A stretch of DNA of 64,000 nt from Mycosarcoma maydis (taxonomy: Eukaryota; Basidiomycota; Ustilaginomycetes; Ustilaginales). Shown one piece after another: positions 52,186 through 61,169 of this stretch. Position 1 is the first letter of the stretch. Every line of letters begins with the position of its first letter. The stretch lies in the NCBI RefSeq assembly GCF_000328475.2, contig NC_026486.1:558001-622000 (forward strand), written 5' to 3'. Made by a program: the position numbers and the translations under genes. The notes beneath the pieces were generated by a model. That model worked only from the letters and a program-made list of their open reading frames with translations. It did not search any database and was not told where the DNA came from.

Positions 52186-53253
52186 TTACGGCGCAGTCCA
52201 CAGATGCGTCTCTGAATCCCATGCAGTGCTAGCCACCAAACCGTCTTGAAAGAAACTCCAGGCGACGCCGACGACAAATTCAGTATGTGTATCGTGAATC
52301 TTCCTCATGGTACCGGTGGCTGGAGGTGGTTGTGCGTGCTGGGCGGTGTGCAAACCAGCCATGGCGGCAGCGTCGGTGTCCCATATCCTAGCTGTCATGT
52401 CGTAGCTCGCGCTCGCTAGCATCTGAGGTGAATGTGGAGAGTAGGCTACTTTACGGATCGCGTACTCGTGGCCTAGAATTGCTGCTGTCGGTGTTCCCAT
52501 CTGCAACGGTGTCACGGGTGCACCGACGTGCGTGTTGTTGGTTGCACTTCGGAGATCCCACGTCTTGATGACTCGATCTGTGCTGCCGGTGGCGATGGTC
52601 ATGGGTCGATACTTGTTCCAATCCAGACAGAGCACTTCACCGCCCACGGGTAGTGTTACACTCGGCTGCTGTGCGGTTGATTGGCGCAAATCGAACAGCC
52701 TCAGATGACCATCCGCGCACGCTGTAGCCAACAGATCTGGATTATGTGGCGAAAACGCACAGGCATATACGCAGCCGGTATGCGCCGTAATTGCTGTCAA
52801 GCTCGTCGGTCGTTCTGGATGCCAAATTCTAACGCTTGCATCCCAACTGGAACTTGCAAAGAGCTCCTTGTTGATGTTGTTCCAGTCGACGCAGAACACC
52901 TCTCGGGTGTGCTCGGACCAATTCCGGATGGGATGCTCCTGCAATGCACAATCCCAGAGCTTGATCGATCCGTCACCCGAGGCGGTGACCAGCTGATTTT
53001 CATGAGCCTCGGAGAAGGCGAGATCGTAAAGACCGTCTTGAGTGTCGAATACCTTTTCGATGGTGAGCGACGCAGGACCTGACGAAGCGGGCGGAGAGAG
53101 GGAGAGAATGTGCAAGCGACCGTTACCTACCAAGCCGTAGTTGGCCGACGAGGCAACAGCCAGCCGGTGAGCAAAGAAGGGCGACCATGCGATCGAGTAG
53201 CCTGCATAACCGGGCGTGCGGACGCGCGCAAGCGGCGGTTGCGGTGGATACAT
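52186..53253 (-). CDS. PEX7: peroxisomal PTS2 receptor Pex7 (WD40 propeller)
   Basis: Cytosolic/peroxisomal receptor that binds the N-terminal PTS2 signal and, with a co-receptor, imports enzymes such as thiolase. The ATG at 53253 gives 355 residues (family about 320-375); the frame upstream starts with TTG. It begins with the Pex7-typical VRTPGYAGYSIAWSPFFAHRLAVASSANYGLVGNGRL, then seven WD repeats, e.g. GDGSIKLWD, NWSEHTREVFCVDWNN, SSWDASVRIWHPERP, ADGHLRLFDLR, GSTDRVIKTWDLR, SYDMTARIWD and TAWDSETHLWTAP at the C-terminus. The residue patterns HTREVFCVDWN and the final blade closely follow known Pex7 proteins, which separates it from generic WD40 proteins. It is followed downstream by sideroflexin on the same strand. 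Confidence 0.93.
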   Translation of the reverse strand: MYPPQPPLARVRTPGYAGYSIAWSPFFAHRLAVASSANYGLVGNGRLHILSLSPPASSGPASLTIEKVFDTQDGLYDLAFSEAHENQLVTASGDGSIKLWDCALQEHPIRNWSEHTREVFCVDWNNINKELFASSSWDASVRIWHPERPTSLTAITAHTGCVYACAFSPHNPDLLATACADGHLRLFDLRQSTAQQPSVTLPVGGEVLCLDWNKYRPMTIATGSTDRVIKTWDLRSATNNTHVGAPVTPLQMGTPTAAILGHEYAIRKVAYSPHSPQMLASASYDMTARIWDTDAAAMAGLHTAQHAQPPPATGTMRKIHDTHTEFVVGVAWSFFQDGLVASTAWDSETHLWTAP

Positions 53254-53589
53254 GCTGCACGCCGAGCCAGGTGCAAAGTGTTGGATAACCGTGGGTTTCC
53301 AATGCCGGCAAGCAGCTGGTAACGCCAATATTGACCCGGTCTAGTGAGCAGCTAGGCGGAGTTTGCACGCCGTGTTGTGTTGAGCACCACCGATACGTCG
53401 ATGTGGAAGAGTGATCGAGTGCGTAGCTTATGGTGTCAAGAAGAATCGGAAAGGCTGACGTGCAAGAGCCAATGATCAAGTCCGGTTGCTGAGTGCGTCC
53501 AAATAGCCGACCGAGCCAGAGCCAGTCATCGTCCCCACATTGACACTCACAGACTCTTGACTCGCGAGCACTCAAACTGATGACGAGAA

Positions 53590-53619
53590 ACGGAAAAAAA
53601 ATAAAAAAAAAGAAAGGTT
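53590..53619 (-). terminator. Pol III T-run terminator of the tRNA gene
   Basis: Directly after the tRNA 3' end the minus strand reads CTTTC and then long T runs (8-9 T), the standard RNA polymerase III stop. Confidence 0.8.
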
Positions 53620-53728
53620 TGGTCGAACTGGGATTCGAACCCAGGAAATACTGGAGGTGTTGCCATAACAGTGGCCAAGAAATCATATGTTCTTGAAGCC
53701 AGCCCCATAACCACTCGGGCATTCGACC
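53620..53728 (-). tRNA. tRNA-Leu(CAA)-like gene with intron
   Basis: On the minus strand the ends pair perfectly (GGTCGAA with TTCGACC, then discriminator A). The D arm is CCC-loop-GGG with the A-box-like TGCCCGAGTGG; the T arm is CTGGG-TTCGAAT-CCCAG with a consensus B box. A candidate anticodon loop TTCAAGA gives CAA (Leu). An intron of about 35 nt starts after G37 and contains TTCTTG, complementary to the anticodon region CAAGAA, as in the well-known intron of fungal tRNA-Leu(CAA). Exon 2 then gives CTCCAG, closing the anticodon stem with one C-T mismatch. Only six bases follow before the T arm, whereas leucine tRNAs carry a long variable arm. So the gene may be degenerate or the intron boundary differs. 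A Pol III T-run follows. Confidence 0.75.
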
Positions 53729-54360
53729 GGATCATGTGTAGTTGAGAGGAGATAAGCGAACATATACAGTAAAACTGAGGGAGCCTTGTATGCAAATGAT
53801 CCAAGTAACATCCGCGGAGTGTGATTCACCATGGCTCATCGATCGCACACGTAGTGGCGCAATGATCTGTAACTAACGGTAGTGATACTGATTATCGTTG
53901 TTGGCTAGCCAGCGTTTTCTTTGGGCGGACCTCGCGGAGGTGCCAGAGAGGATGCAAGGGGAAAGTGTTCGGCGAGGAAAACGGTTCGTTGCTGGGTTTT
54001 GGAACGAACAGCCTGGGGAAAACCCAACTTAACAACCTGTTCATTTCAGCGTGCGCCAAGCTGCACGCAGCGCCGTAGTAAGGCGACGACGTACGGTGAT
54101 CAACTGAATTTGAAGCGGCGATTCGTTTAAAGCTTTGGTGTTTGCAACTACTACACACTCACGACTGATTGCGATTGTCACATAGTGCAATTAGAGGGTT
54201 AGAGAAGCCAAGGGACAACATCAGCTCATCTCGGTGTCTGCTTGAACGATAACATAGAATCATGAATTCCACACCAGTCTGGCCTTTACGATTCGTGATT
54301 CAAGCAGAATTGCTGGGACGAAGCAAAAAAGAAAAAAAGAAAAAGAAAAAAAACCCCCCC

Positions 54361-54404
54361 AACAACGCGGCATCAAGCCGAAGGCGGCTTCGAAAGGGGT
54401 TGTT
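54361..54404 (+). other. hairpin-forming sequence after homopurine/C tract
   Basis: AACAAC (54361-54366) can pair with GTTGTT (54399-54404) and encloses the perfect hairpin AAGCCG-AAGG-CGGCTT (54375-54390). It is preceded by an A-rich purine tract and a run of seven C, and followed by TTTTT. It could be a small structured RNA or a chance inverted repeat; I do not recognise a family. Confidence 0.35.
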
Positions 54405-54951
54405 TTTAATTAGTAACCAACGATCTTGAGTTAACTTCCGACATGCGACCGGCTCTGAGATAGCGAATTGTGTAGGGTTAGTAACGCTCGCAGTCAACGC
54501 ACCCGTGTGTTTGGGTTGTATTCGCGAATCACAGAATCGTGAATTGTGATTTCCAGCGGAATACACACGCGCGACTCACACTCACAGACTGTGACTGAAT
54601 TGTGTCGCTGGACTGGACAGGTCTCAGGTTGCACATCCAGAGACGAGGAGCGCAAGATCTCGAGCCACAGACGGCGTCCAAAGTGCGGTTCTTGCAGCTT
54701 CACGCTTGTAGCCAGTGACATGCTCGTCTGGAAGCACGCATTGATAATCAGCGTTGTATGTTGTATGTTGTACATTGTGCGTTGTGCGTTGTGCATCGCT
54801 CGCTCGCTCTCTCGCTCTCTCGCTTGCTTATTGTCTTGCTTGTGAGGTTGCTTCTAGCTCCGGCTCCCTTGGCGCGATTGCTTGTCTGCTCGACACCATC
54901 TGCTCCCTGCGCTGATCTTGACGAGACACACGCTTCCGTCAGCTCTGCACC

Positions 54952-56556
54952 ATGCGCTCCTCGGACGTGTTTAGCATCTCCACAGAGGGTACACTGATTG
55001 CCTCGCCCATCTTCTGGACAGTGGCCGCCATCCTCGCCTCACTGTTCGTCTACACACTCTTGCTCCCACCTGCCTCGCTCTATCGGTCTTCGCCCGTCGA
55101 GCCGTACCGCTCGTCGCTGCTGCCTGGGCTTGGTCCGATCACACTTTACTCGCAGCGCAACACGTTCTTGCGCACCGTGTTTGGCGATCCGGAAACATGG
55201 GATACCACACCACCCAAAAAACACGGTCTTCGGCTCAACTCTCGTGGTCACATTTTGACGGTCATCAACGACGTTCGTGCGGATGCCAAGACGTTTTTCA
55301 ACGATCGAGGTTTGAATTTCAACCAGGGATATGAAGTCATGTTTGCCGGTGTCCCGCAGTTGCCTTCGTGGTTGGCGCCAACTGCACCTGCTGACGATGC
55401 GGGTACGGAAGGGTTTGTCATGAACCTCAAACAGGCGATCGGCGGCGAGAGACTCTCGCAGACCATCCCGGACATTATCCGATGTATCGTTCAGAACTTT
55501 GAGAGCTATCCGCGCCAAAACGGCAAGTTGGACGTGCACAAGACCATCTACCCGCTCGTCTTCCAGATCAGCGTGCTCCTCATCGGACTACAGGAGCACG
55601 CACGTGATATTAATGCGGTCAAAGCGCTCGAACGACCGTTCTGGGAGTTTGCCGACAACACTGGATTCATGGCTACCCACTTTCCACTGCTACCCTGGCC
55701 TTCAACGGTACGCAAGTGGATCGGAGCCATCAAGATGTCGGCCGAAATCCGAAAGACGCTCCAACAGCGCAAGAATGAGGGTCGTCGCGAGAACGACTAT
55801 GTGCAGGAGATGATCGATCGAGGCGCTTCGGCGCGTTCGATCGAAGACTTTGTTATGGGTGGACTGTTCGCTGCCATCATCAACTCGACAGGCATCGCCG
55901 CGTACCTACTCATCTTCCTCTGCTCGCGCCCCGATTTGCGCGATCGTGTTCGGCGCGAGCTCGACGACATCTTTCGCAAATCAGCCAAAGACCGTGGTGA
56001 TGACTATGACTCGCTCTCGCTGCAAGAAAAACTCTCGCGCGTCCCCATCCATGTGTGGGAAGGCGAGATGCCTATCTACCAGACTGTGTTTGACGAAACC
56101 CTACGCATCCTGCTCATCTCACTCATCTTTCGACGCAAACTCGTTACTTCGTCCAAAGTCACGCATGGCGAAACAAAGATCAGCAACGACTCTATTCGAA
56201 ACCGCGAATTTGTGAGCTTCTGGCTCGCCGCTGCACACCGAAATAGCAATATCTACAAGAACCCACTCGAGTTCGACCCGGAACGGTTCGCCCGAGGCGA
56301 AGGAAAGCGCGAAGGCGAATTTGTGCCCTGGGGTGCAGGCAGACACATCTGTCTGGGCATGAGATTCGCCAAGCTCGAAATCAGAGCTGTGCATGCCGCT
56401 TTTCTGCTCAACTTTCCCGATACCAGAACGACCGATCGAACCGGTACCCCTTACCCCGCCCACCACGTACCCCTCCCCGACCAGGAGAGCGAACATAGAA
56501 GGTACCCCACCAAACCCGTCGCACTCACCTACACCGTCAACCCCCTCGCCAAATAA
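54952..56556 (+). CDS. cytochrome P450
   Basis: Haem-thiolate monooxygenase, 534 residues from ATG 54952. An N-terminal membrane anchor at about 19-40 (FWTVAAILASLFVYTLLLPPA) suggests ER location. The ExxR motif of helix K is ETLR at about 382-385. The haem-binding loop is PWGAGRHICLG with the ligand Cys near 467; Trp replaces the more common Phe at the first position, which the family pattern tolerates. The I-helix region reads MGGLFAAIINSTGIAAYLL and lacks the usual (A/G)Gx(D/E)T sequence, keeping only a Ser-Thr. Overall it looks most like the CYP51/CYP7-like branch, but I cannot assign a CYP family or substrate. Its stop is 286 bases from the epsin stop on the opposite strand. Confidence 0.9.
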   Translation: MRSSDVFSISTEGTLIASPIFWTVAAILASLFVYTLLLPPASLYRSSPVEPYRSSLLPGLGPITLYSQRNTFLRTVFGDPETWDTTPPKKHGLRLNSRGHILTVINDVRADAKTFFNDRGLNFNQGYEVMFAGVPQLPSWLAPTAPADDAGTEGFVMNLKQAIGGERLSQTIPDIIRCIVQNFESYPRQNGKLDVHKTIYPLVFQISVLLIGLQEHARDINAVKALERPFWEFADNTGFMATHFPLLPWPSTVRKWIGAIKMSAEIRKTLQQRKNEGRRENDYVQEMIDRGASARSIEDFVMGGLFAAIINSTGIAAYLLIFLCSRPDLRDRVRRELDDIFRKSAKDRGDDYDSLSLQEKLSRVPIHVWEGEMPIYQTVFDETLRILLISLIFRRKLVTSSKVTHGETKISNDSIRNREFVSFWLAAAHRNSNIYKNPLEFDPERFARGEGKREGEFVPWGAGRHICLGMRFAKLEIRAVHAAFLLNFPDTRTTDRTGTPYPAHHVPLPDQESEHRRYPTKPVALTYTVNPLAK

Positions 56557-56842
56557 CGTCAAGTCAACTTTACCGGTCCGCATCAGCGTATCCGCAATCT
56601 TCAATTCCCCAAGTCGAGCCCATCCGCTCTTTTCGTCTTGTTCCTCGCATGCAATCTCAGCTCACCTCCCAGCTCTCCACTTTCATCTGTAGACCACAAC
56701 CACTGAGCATGCGCTTCCGACACTCAGTAAATAAGTGAGTATATGTGTGGATCTTAGATTGACATTGCAGGAGGAAACACGTGCCTGGGCAAACAACAAG
56801 AACAAACAACAGAAACAGAGCGCAACATCACACCTTTGAAGA

Positions 56843-58463
56843 TCACACTTTGAAGAAAGGGTTGTTATCGCCACCTGCACCGCCCTGCTGACTGGCACCA
56901 CCATTGTTGGTGTTGGCGTTGAAATTCATGCCAGTCTTTTGTGCGCGCATCTGGTTGTACTGAGCCATGTTGGGGCCCATCCTCATATCACCCGTGTTGC
57001 CAAACGTGTCGACACCATCGCCCAGTGCAAGCAAGCGGTTCAGCTCGTTGTACTTGCCATCGTCGTTGACCTTGGCGCGCACCGGTCGGTTCTGTTGTGG
57101 TTGAGCCGATGGTTGCGCTGCCGGCTGTGGCGCAGCTTGCGCAGGTGTAGGCGTAGGTTCAGAGGAGAAGAGATCTCCCACGGGTACGTTGTGCTGTTGC
57201 TGCTGAGGCTGATGTTGTTGCTGACCCGACTGAAGCCATGGGTTGTTGGATCCAAATGAAGTCTGCTGAGGTTGGAGCGGCTGCTGCTGTTGCGTCATCA
57301 TATTTTGGTACTGCACCGCTGCCTGTTGCAGCTCGAGCTGACGCTGGTACTCGGCTTGCTGCTGTTGCATGTACTGCTGCTGCATGAGCTCCTGCTGCTG
57401 TAGCTGATTTTGAAGAAAAGGATTATATCCTGTGGCTTGCATCTGCAGGTACGGGTTAAACGACGTGTATTGCGGCTGGAGGCCGTAGTTCTGCGATCCC
57501 GAAGTGTCGACGAGCGGGTTGCCAAAAAAATCAACCTGCTGGTTCTGGGTATACGCGTTGTTACCGTCCAGGTTGATCGAGTCGTCAAAGAGCGCATTCT
57601 TGTTGGCCTCCTCGAGCGCCTTGATTCTCTCTTCTTCCTCCTTCTTGGAGAGGGCGAGCGCACGCTGCAGCTCGTCCTCGTCCTTTGCTTCGGCGCGGAT
57701 GCGATCCTGTTCCTGCTGCGCCATACGCTTTGACTCTTCGATGGCACGTCGCAGCTCGTCGTCCTCATTGTTGTTGGGACGACGACGGTTTCTGTCCTGT
57801 TCTGCGCGTTTCATTCTCCTCTCGTCCTCATCGTCGTCTGGGCCGTTGGACATGCGATCGCGCATATGCGAACGTGAACGACGTTCATCGCGCAGACGAG
57901 CCTCGTCCTGGAGGAGGTTGGTGATGTCCTTGGCCTTTTGTCGTACATTGGCACCTTGGTCCTTGCCGTTCTCGTCGATGTATTGGAACTCCTTGAGCGT
58001 CTTGACGATGTAGATATTGTCGCGGAAGTAGATGACCACGTTTTCGGAGCCGGCGTGCAGCAGATAGTCTAAGAGGGTGAGCGACTTGAAGACGTGCCTC
58101 CAGTTCTTACCCTTGTCGTTGAGACGCTTATCGAGGATCTCCATCATTTCAATGAATTCATTTCTAGCGAGAGCGCGGGTAGGAGTGAGTGCGATCATCA
58201 TGCGCAGGATAAAAGGCAGGAAAAGTCAGTACGGGATGCTACTGTCGAGCGAGACAAATGCGGTGCCACCCCCCCTTGGCCTCAACTGAAAGAGATACGT
58301 ACTGGTTGTAAGAGAGCTGCGCAAGTTCGTTCATCTGGGTGCCACTGGGGCCCCAAGGGTCGTTGGATGTGGCATCACGAACTTTGACCTGTACATCTGA
58401 GTAACCCTTGATGTAGTTCTTGCCTACGCGGACTGCGGACTTCGAGATGTTTTGAAGCGACAT
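56843..58463 (-). CDS. ENT1: epsin (ENTH domain, UIM, NPF), two exons
   Basis: Endocytic adaptor that binds PI(4,5)P2, ubiquitinated cargo, clathrin and EH proteins at the plasma membrane. Exons on the minus strand: 58463-58303 and 58163-56843, intron GTACGT...CGCTAG, 493 residues. The ENTH domain covers about 15-145: VQVKVRDATSNDPWGPSGTQMNELAQLSYN, then EFIEMMEILDKRLNDKGKNWRHVFKSLTLLDYLLHAGSE and IVKTLKEFQYIDENGKDQG. Two ubiquitin-interacting motifs follow, EDDELRRAIEESKRMA (about 188-204) and EDELQRALALSKKEEE (about 215-231). A long Gln-rich region with NPF/NPY-type motifs and a C-terminal NPFFKV completes the pattern. Yeast Ent1 is 454 residues. The combination of ENTH, UIMs and terminal NPF is diagnostic; Ent1 versus Ent2 cannot be told apart. 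Confidence 0.94.
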
Positions 58464-59945
58464 GACTTTTGGCTTTTCAAGTGTTCACTACGCTACGGCA
58501 AAGTTCGGAGAGGCTGGAGAGCGAGCGACAGACGGTAATACCGGAAGACTGGAAGCTGGTTGCATGCAATGCGCGAAGGCCGAACGTTTGGATGCGGACC
58601 AAGACTGAAACGAAGTAGACAAGATGGAGGAACTCGACAAAGATGCGCCAAGGCTTGTAACTTTGTTTTGTTGTGTTTTTGATTTTAATTTTGATTTGCT
58701 CGGTCAACGGTGCGCTCGTAGGTGGCGTGTGTGCGAGTGCAACGACGATAAGGGGCCTATGAGGATCAAGGGTGAAGTTTGCAATATGAAGTGGAGGGTT
58801 TCACGCTGAGCGTTTTTGTTGCTAGCAGGACTGGTGGTGAGGGAGCTCGTTGATGCGTTGTCCGTGATGGAACAAATGTGACAGGTGTACGGATGGATAT
58901 ACGGTATGGATGGATGCACGACAACGCGAACAAAGCTGATGGTATCAGGTTGAGATGACGGTCAGAGACGAACGAGGGAAACTGCCAGCCCGACGATATT
59001 AATGATTGGCTCTTTCTTGGCTTGTGCATCAGCCACGAGCGATGCATAGGCGGATCATGAATCACAGAATGTGCCTTTGTGTGCGCGCGCGTGTGTGCGT
59101 CAAATGGCTGTGATTACCGCGTTGGGATTGTGATTCACGATTCACGATTCACGATCTCAGATTCACGATTGCAGCCATGTCAGCCAAACTGGCGCTCTCC
59201 TTCTGCCTCTCGATCGAGCACGAGTCGTGAGGGACAGGACAAATAATCAGCGCTGACACTCAAGACTCACGACTCTGACTCGGTGCTCGTGACTGGAATT
59301 ATTATTCGTGATTGGTAATTCACGAATAGTTTCCTTAGGAATCGCGAATATCTGTGTCAAGGCTATTCGATTGTGATTCACATTGTGATTGTGATTCGAT
59401 TCGTATTCTTGATTTCGCCCTCTCATGTCTGCACAGAGCCATACAAGCACGAAGTAGCGCACCAAAGACGCGGCAGAAACCCCAATAGTCACGAGTCACG
59501 AGTGAATATTCGTGATTATATTTCATGACGCTCACGGCTCACGGCTCACGGCTCACGGCTGAGCGCGACAGCTGTCCAGGTCGTATAGGTCGCCGTACAC
59601 GCTCTCAGCTACGGCGTGTGTCAAGGAAAAGTTGATAACTTGGTGCTTGTCTGCACGTCGGTCCACTTTGCGCGCTTGTCTCGATCAACTTGTTTCAGGT
59701 TGGTCGTCCCGATCAAAGCTTTTCGTTCGTGATCCATATCTACAGGTGCAGCGCATCTCAAACTGAGCTGCCTGCTCGATAATGTGCGGGATGCTCGGCC
59801 TACAAATAGACGCTTAGGGCCACTCGCTTCGTCTGTACTTTGTCAGCTCCAATCAGCTTCTCGTCGTCACCCGTCGCTCGTACCCGCTTGATACTCCGAC
59901 ACGAGCAGTACTTGATTCTATCGGTCAGTGCAGCAGCGTCGGCCA
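58464..59945. other. intergenic region upstream of epsin
   Basis: No gene recognised. Contains heptamer arrays at 59128-59169 and CTCACGG units at 59531-59558, and a GTGTGCGCGC stretch near 59080. A CTACAAATAG near 59800 is a TATA-like candidate for the decayed region that follows. Confidence 0.45.
59531..59558. repeat. CTCACGG x4 heptamer repeat
   Basis: Four perfect tandem copies of a 7-bp unit that shares TCACG with the ATTCACG family. Confidence 0.9.
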
Positions 59946-59949
59946 ATCA

Positions 59950-60722
59950 CCACAGTCGTGATGGCCGAAAAGACCGAGGCTTTGTTTCGCCTCTACCTCA
60001 TGCCCATCCTGAAATGCCCCTTGAAGCTCGATGTCACCTGGACCAAACCTTTTTCATGACGCAATTGGGCTCGGATAGTACATGACGTGCGGTTGGCAGA
60101 ACGTCCAAGAGCCGATTCGCGTCCAAGAGCCGATTCGTGACATTTTTTCAAGCCGGTTCCATGTGATCCGCGAGAGCGACTCGAGTGCTGACCGCCAGTC
60201 TGCGGACAAACTGTGGTCCAGCCTTGGTGCTCCAAGTTTGCTTCACCTTGCATACTCACGGCAACAGCACCCCTTGGAAATTGTTGGCGGTACCGACGTG
60301 CTCTTCCAAGTCTGCCGCAGCAAGCTTCTGTACCACGGCTACTCGGGCTAAGTGGGTCGAGGCCATGCTTTTACGCCTAGCCACCATCTGATGGCATGAG
60401 ACCAGCAAGTTCGATTGAATTGACAGCGCCCTGCCATTCTTGCACGGTGTCCTATTTGGTTCGACTGTGAGCTTCGGCTCTTCAACTAGGACCGAGACAC
60501 CACTTGTGCCAGAAACATTCCGCCAAATTACTCACCTCCTCTTCGACATGGCCCAAACATCGTTATCCCGTCGCCGCACAAAGCCTGAACGACCACTGCC
60601 CTGATCTGAACCTTGAGCTCACCTTGTCTATCGTCCCTCTCACTGGTCCGGAAAGACCGTCGGCCGAGACCGAGTCGACCGGGCTATCCGAGATCAGTAC
60701 CCTAAATAGCGCGTTAGTCTAG
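59950..60722 (+). pseudogene. decayed protein-coding region, several frameshifts
   Basis: Successive plus-strand segments in different frames each look like normal protein and connect if shifts are allowed. The order is PEMPLEARCHLDQTFFMTQL to the TGA at 60085; from 60088 CGWQNVQEPIR to KLLYHGYSG (stop 60351); KWVEAMLLRLATI; LPFLHGVLFGSTVSFGSSTR to SLSRRRTKPER (stop near 60602); and DLNLELTLSIVPLTGPE to the stop at 60722. An 18-bp tandem duplication (60103-60138) repeats VQEPIR in frame. Codon composition resembles real genes here. I infer an inactivated gene of unknown family; its position beside a small secreted-type ORF suggests a former effector locus, but no signal peptide remains in the readable part. 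Unspliced introns are an alternative to frameshifts for some breaks. Confidence 0.5.
60103..60138 (+). repeat. 18-bp tandem duplication
   Basis: Two adjacent 18-bp units starting GTCCAAGAGCCGATTCG, differing only in the last base; adds six codons in the decayed frame. Confidence 0.95.
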
Positions 60723-60872
60723 TGGCTAGCATGTGCAACTTAGACCCCGTTGCCAGGGCCGTGGGCCGTGGGCCGTGAATGGCGCAACAACCATACCGTC
60801 GTGCAGGTTTAGCACCAGCATCAACCCATTATAATATACAGCTAGCCAAGCATCACCCCGGGCACAACCACC

Positions 60873-61169
60873 ATGCTTAGACAGATCTGCGGATACGTTC
60901 TGGTTGGCGTAGCCTTGATTGTTGATACTGCCATGCTGAACCTCGGTGGATGCACACACCAAGATGCTCTTGTCTTGTCTCGACTCTGTCGCTGTCGCTC
61001 TGCACGTCGCTGCAACCACATGCGCCACTCAAACTGGCTCACCACGTACGACTTTCTTAAGGCTGATCGAATTACAACACGTACCGAGAAACACAGTACG
61101 ATACACGAACTTCTGGTTGGGAGCGAGTTGCACGTAAACGATCAACGACGCTGCGAGCCACGACCGTAG
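60873..61169 (+). CDS. possible small secreted protein
   Basis: Frame of 98 residues from an ATG in good context (ACCACCATG), 40-45 bases after a TATAATATA element. The start LRQICGYVLVGVALIVDTAM is a plausible signal peptide with a hydrophobic core. The rest is Cys/Arg-rich (CTH, RLCRCRSARRCNH) without a known domain. Its last 28 bases overlap the 3' end of the septin CDS on the opposite strand, which is odd for an intact gene. A shifted frame (60946-61137) also reads protein-like. I think it is either a small effector candidate or another decayed copy next to the pseudogene at 59950. Confidence 0.35.
   Translation: MLRQICGYVLVGVALIVDTAMLNLGGCTHQDALVLSRLCRCRSARRCNHMRHSNWLTTYDFLKADRITTRTEKHSTIHELLVGSELHVNDQRRCEPRP

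Larger units (their letters stand above)
53254..54951. other. intergenic region with tRNA gene and structured sequence
   Basis: Holds the tRNA annotated separately (53620-53728), two overlapping potential hairpins (53984-54026), a purine-tract plus hairpin (54329-54404) and simple TTGTATG/CTCGCTCT-type repeats at 54750-54835 before the P450. No protein-coding gene is supported. Confidence 0.5.
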
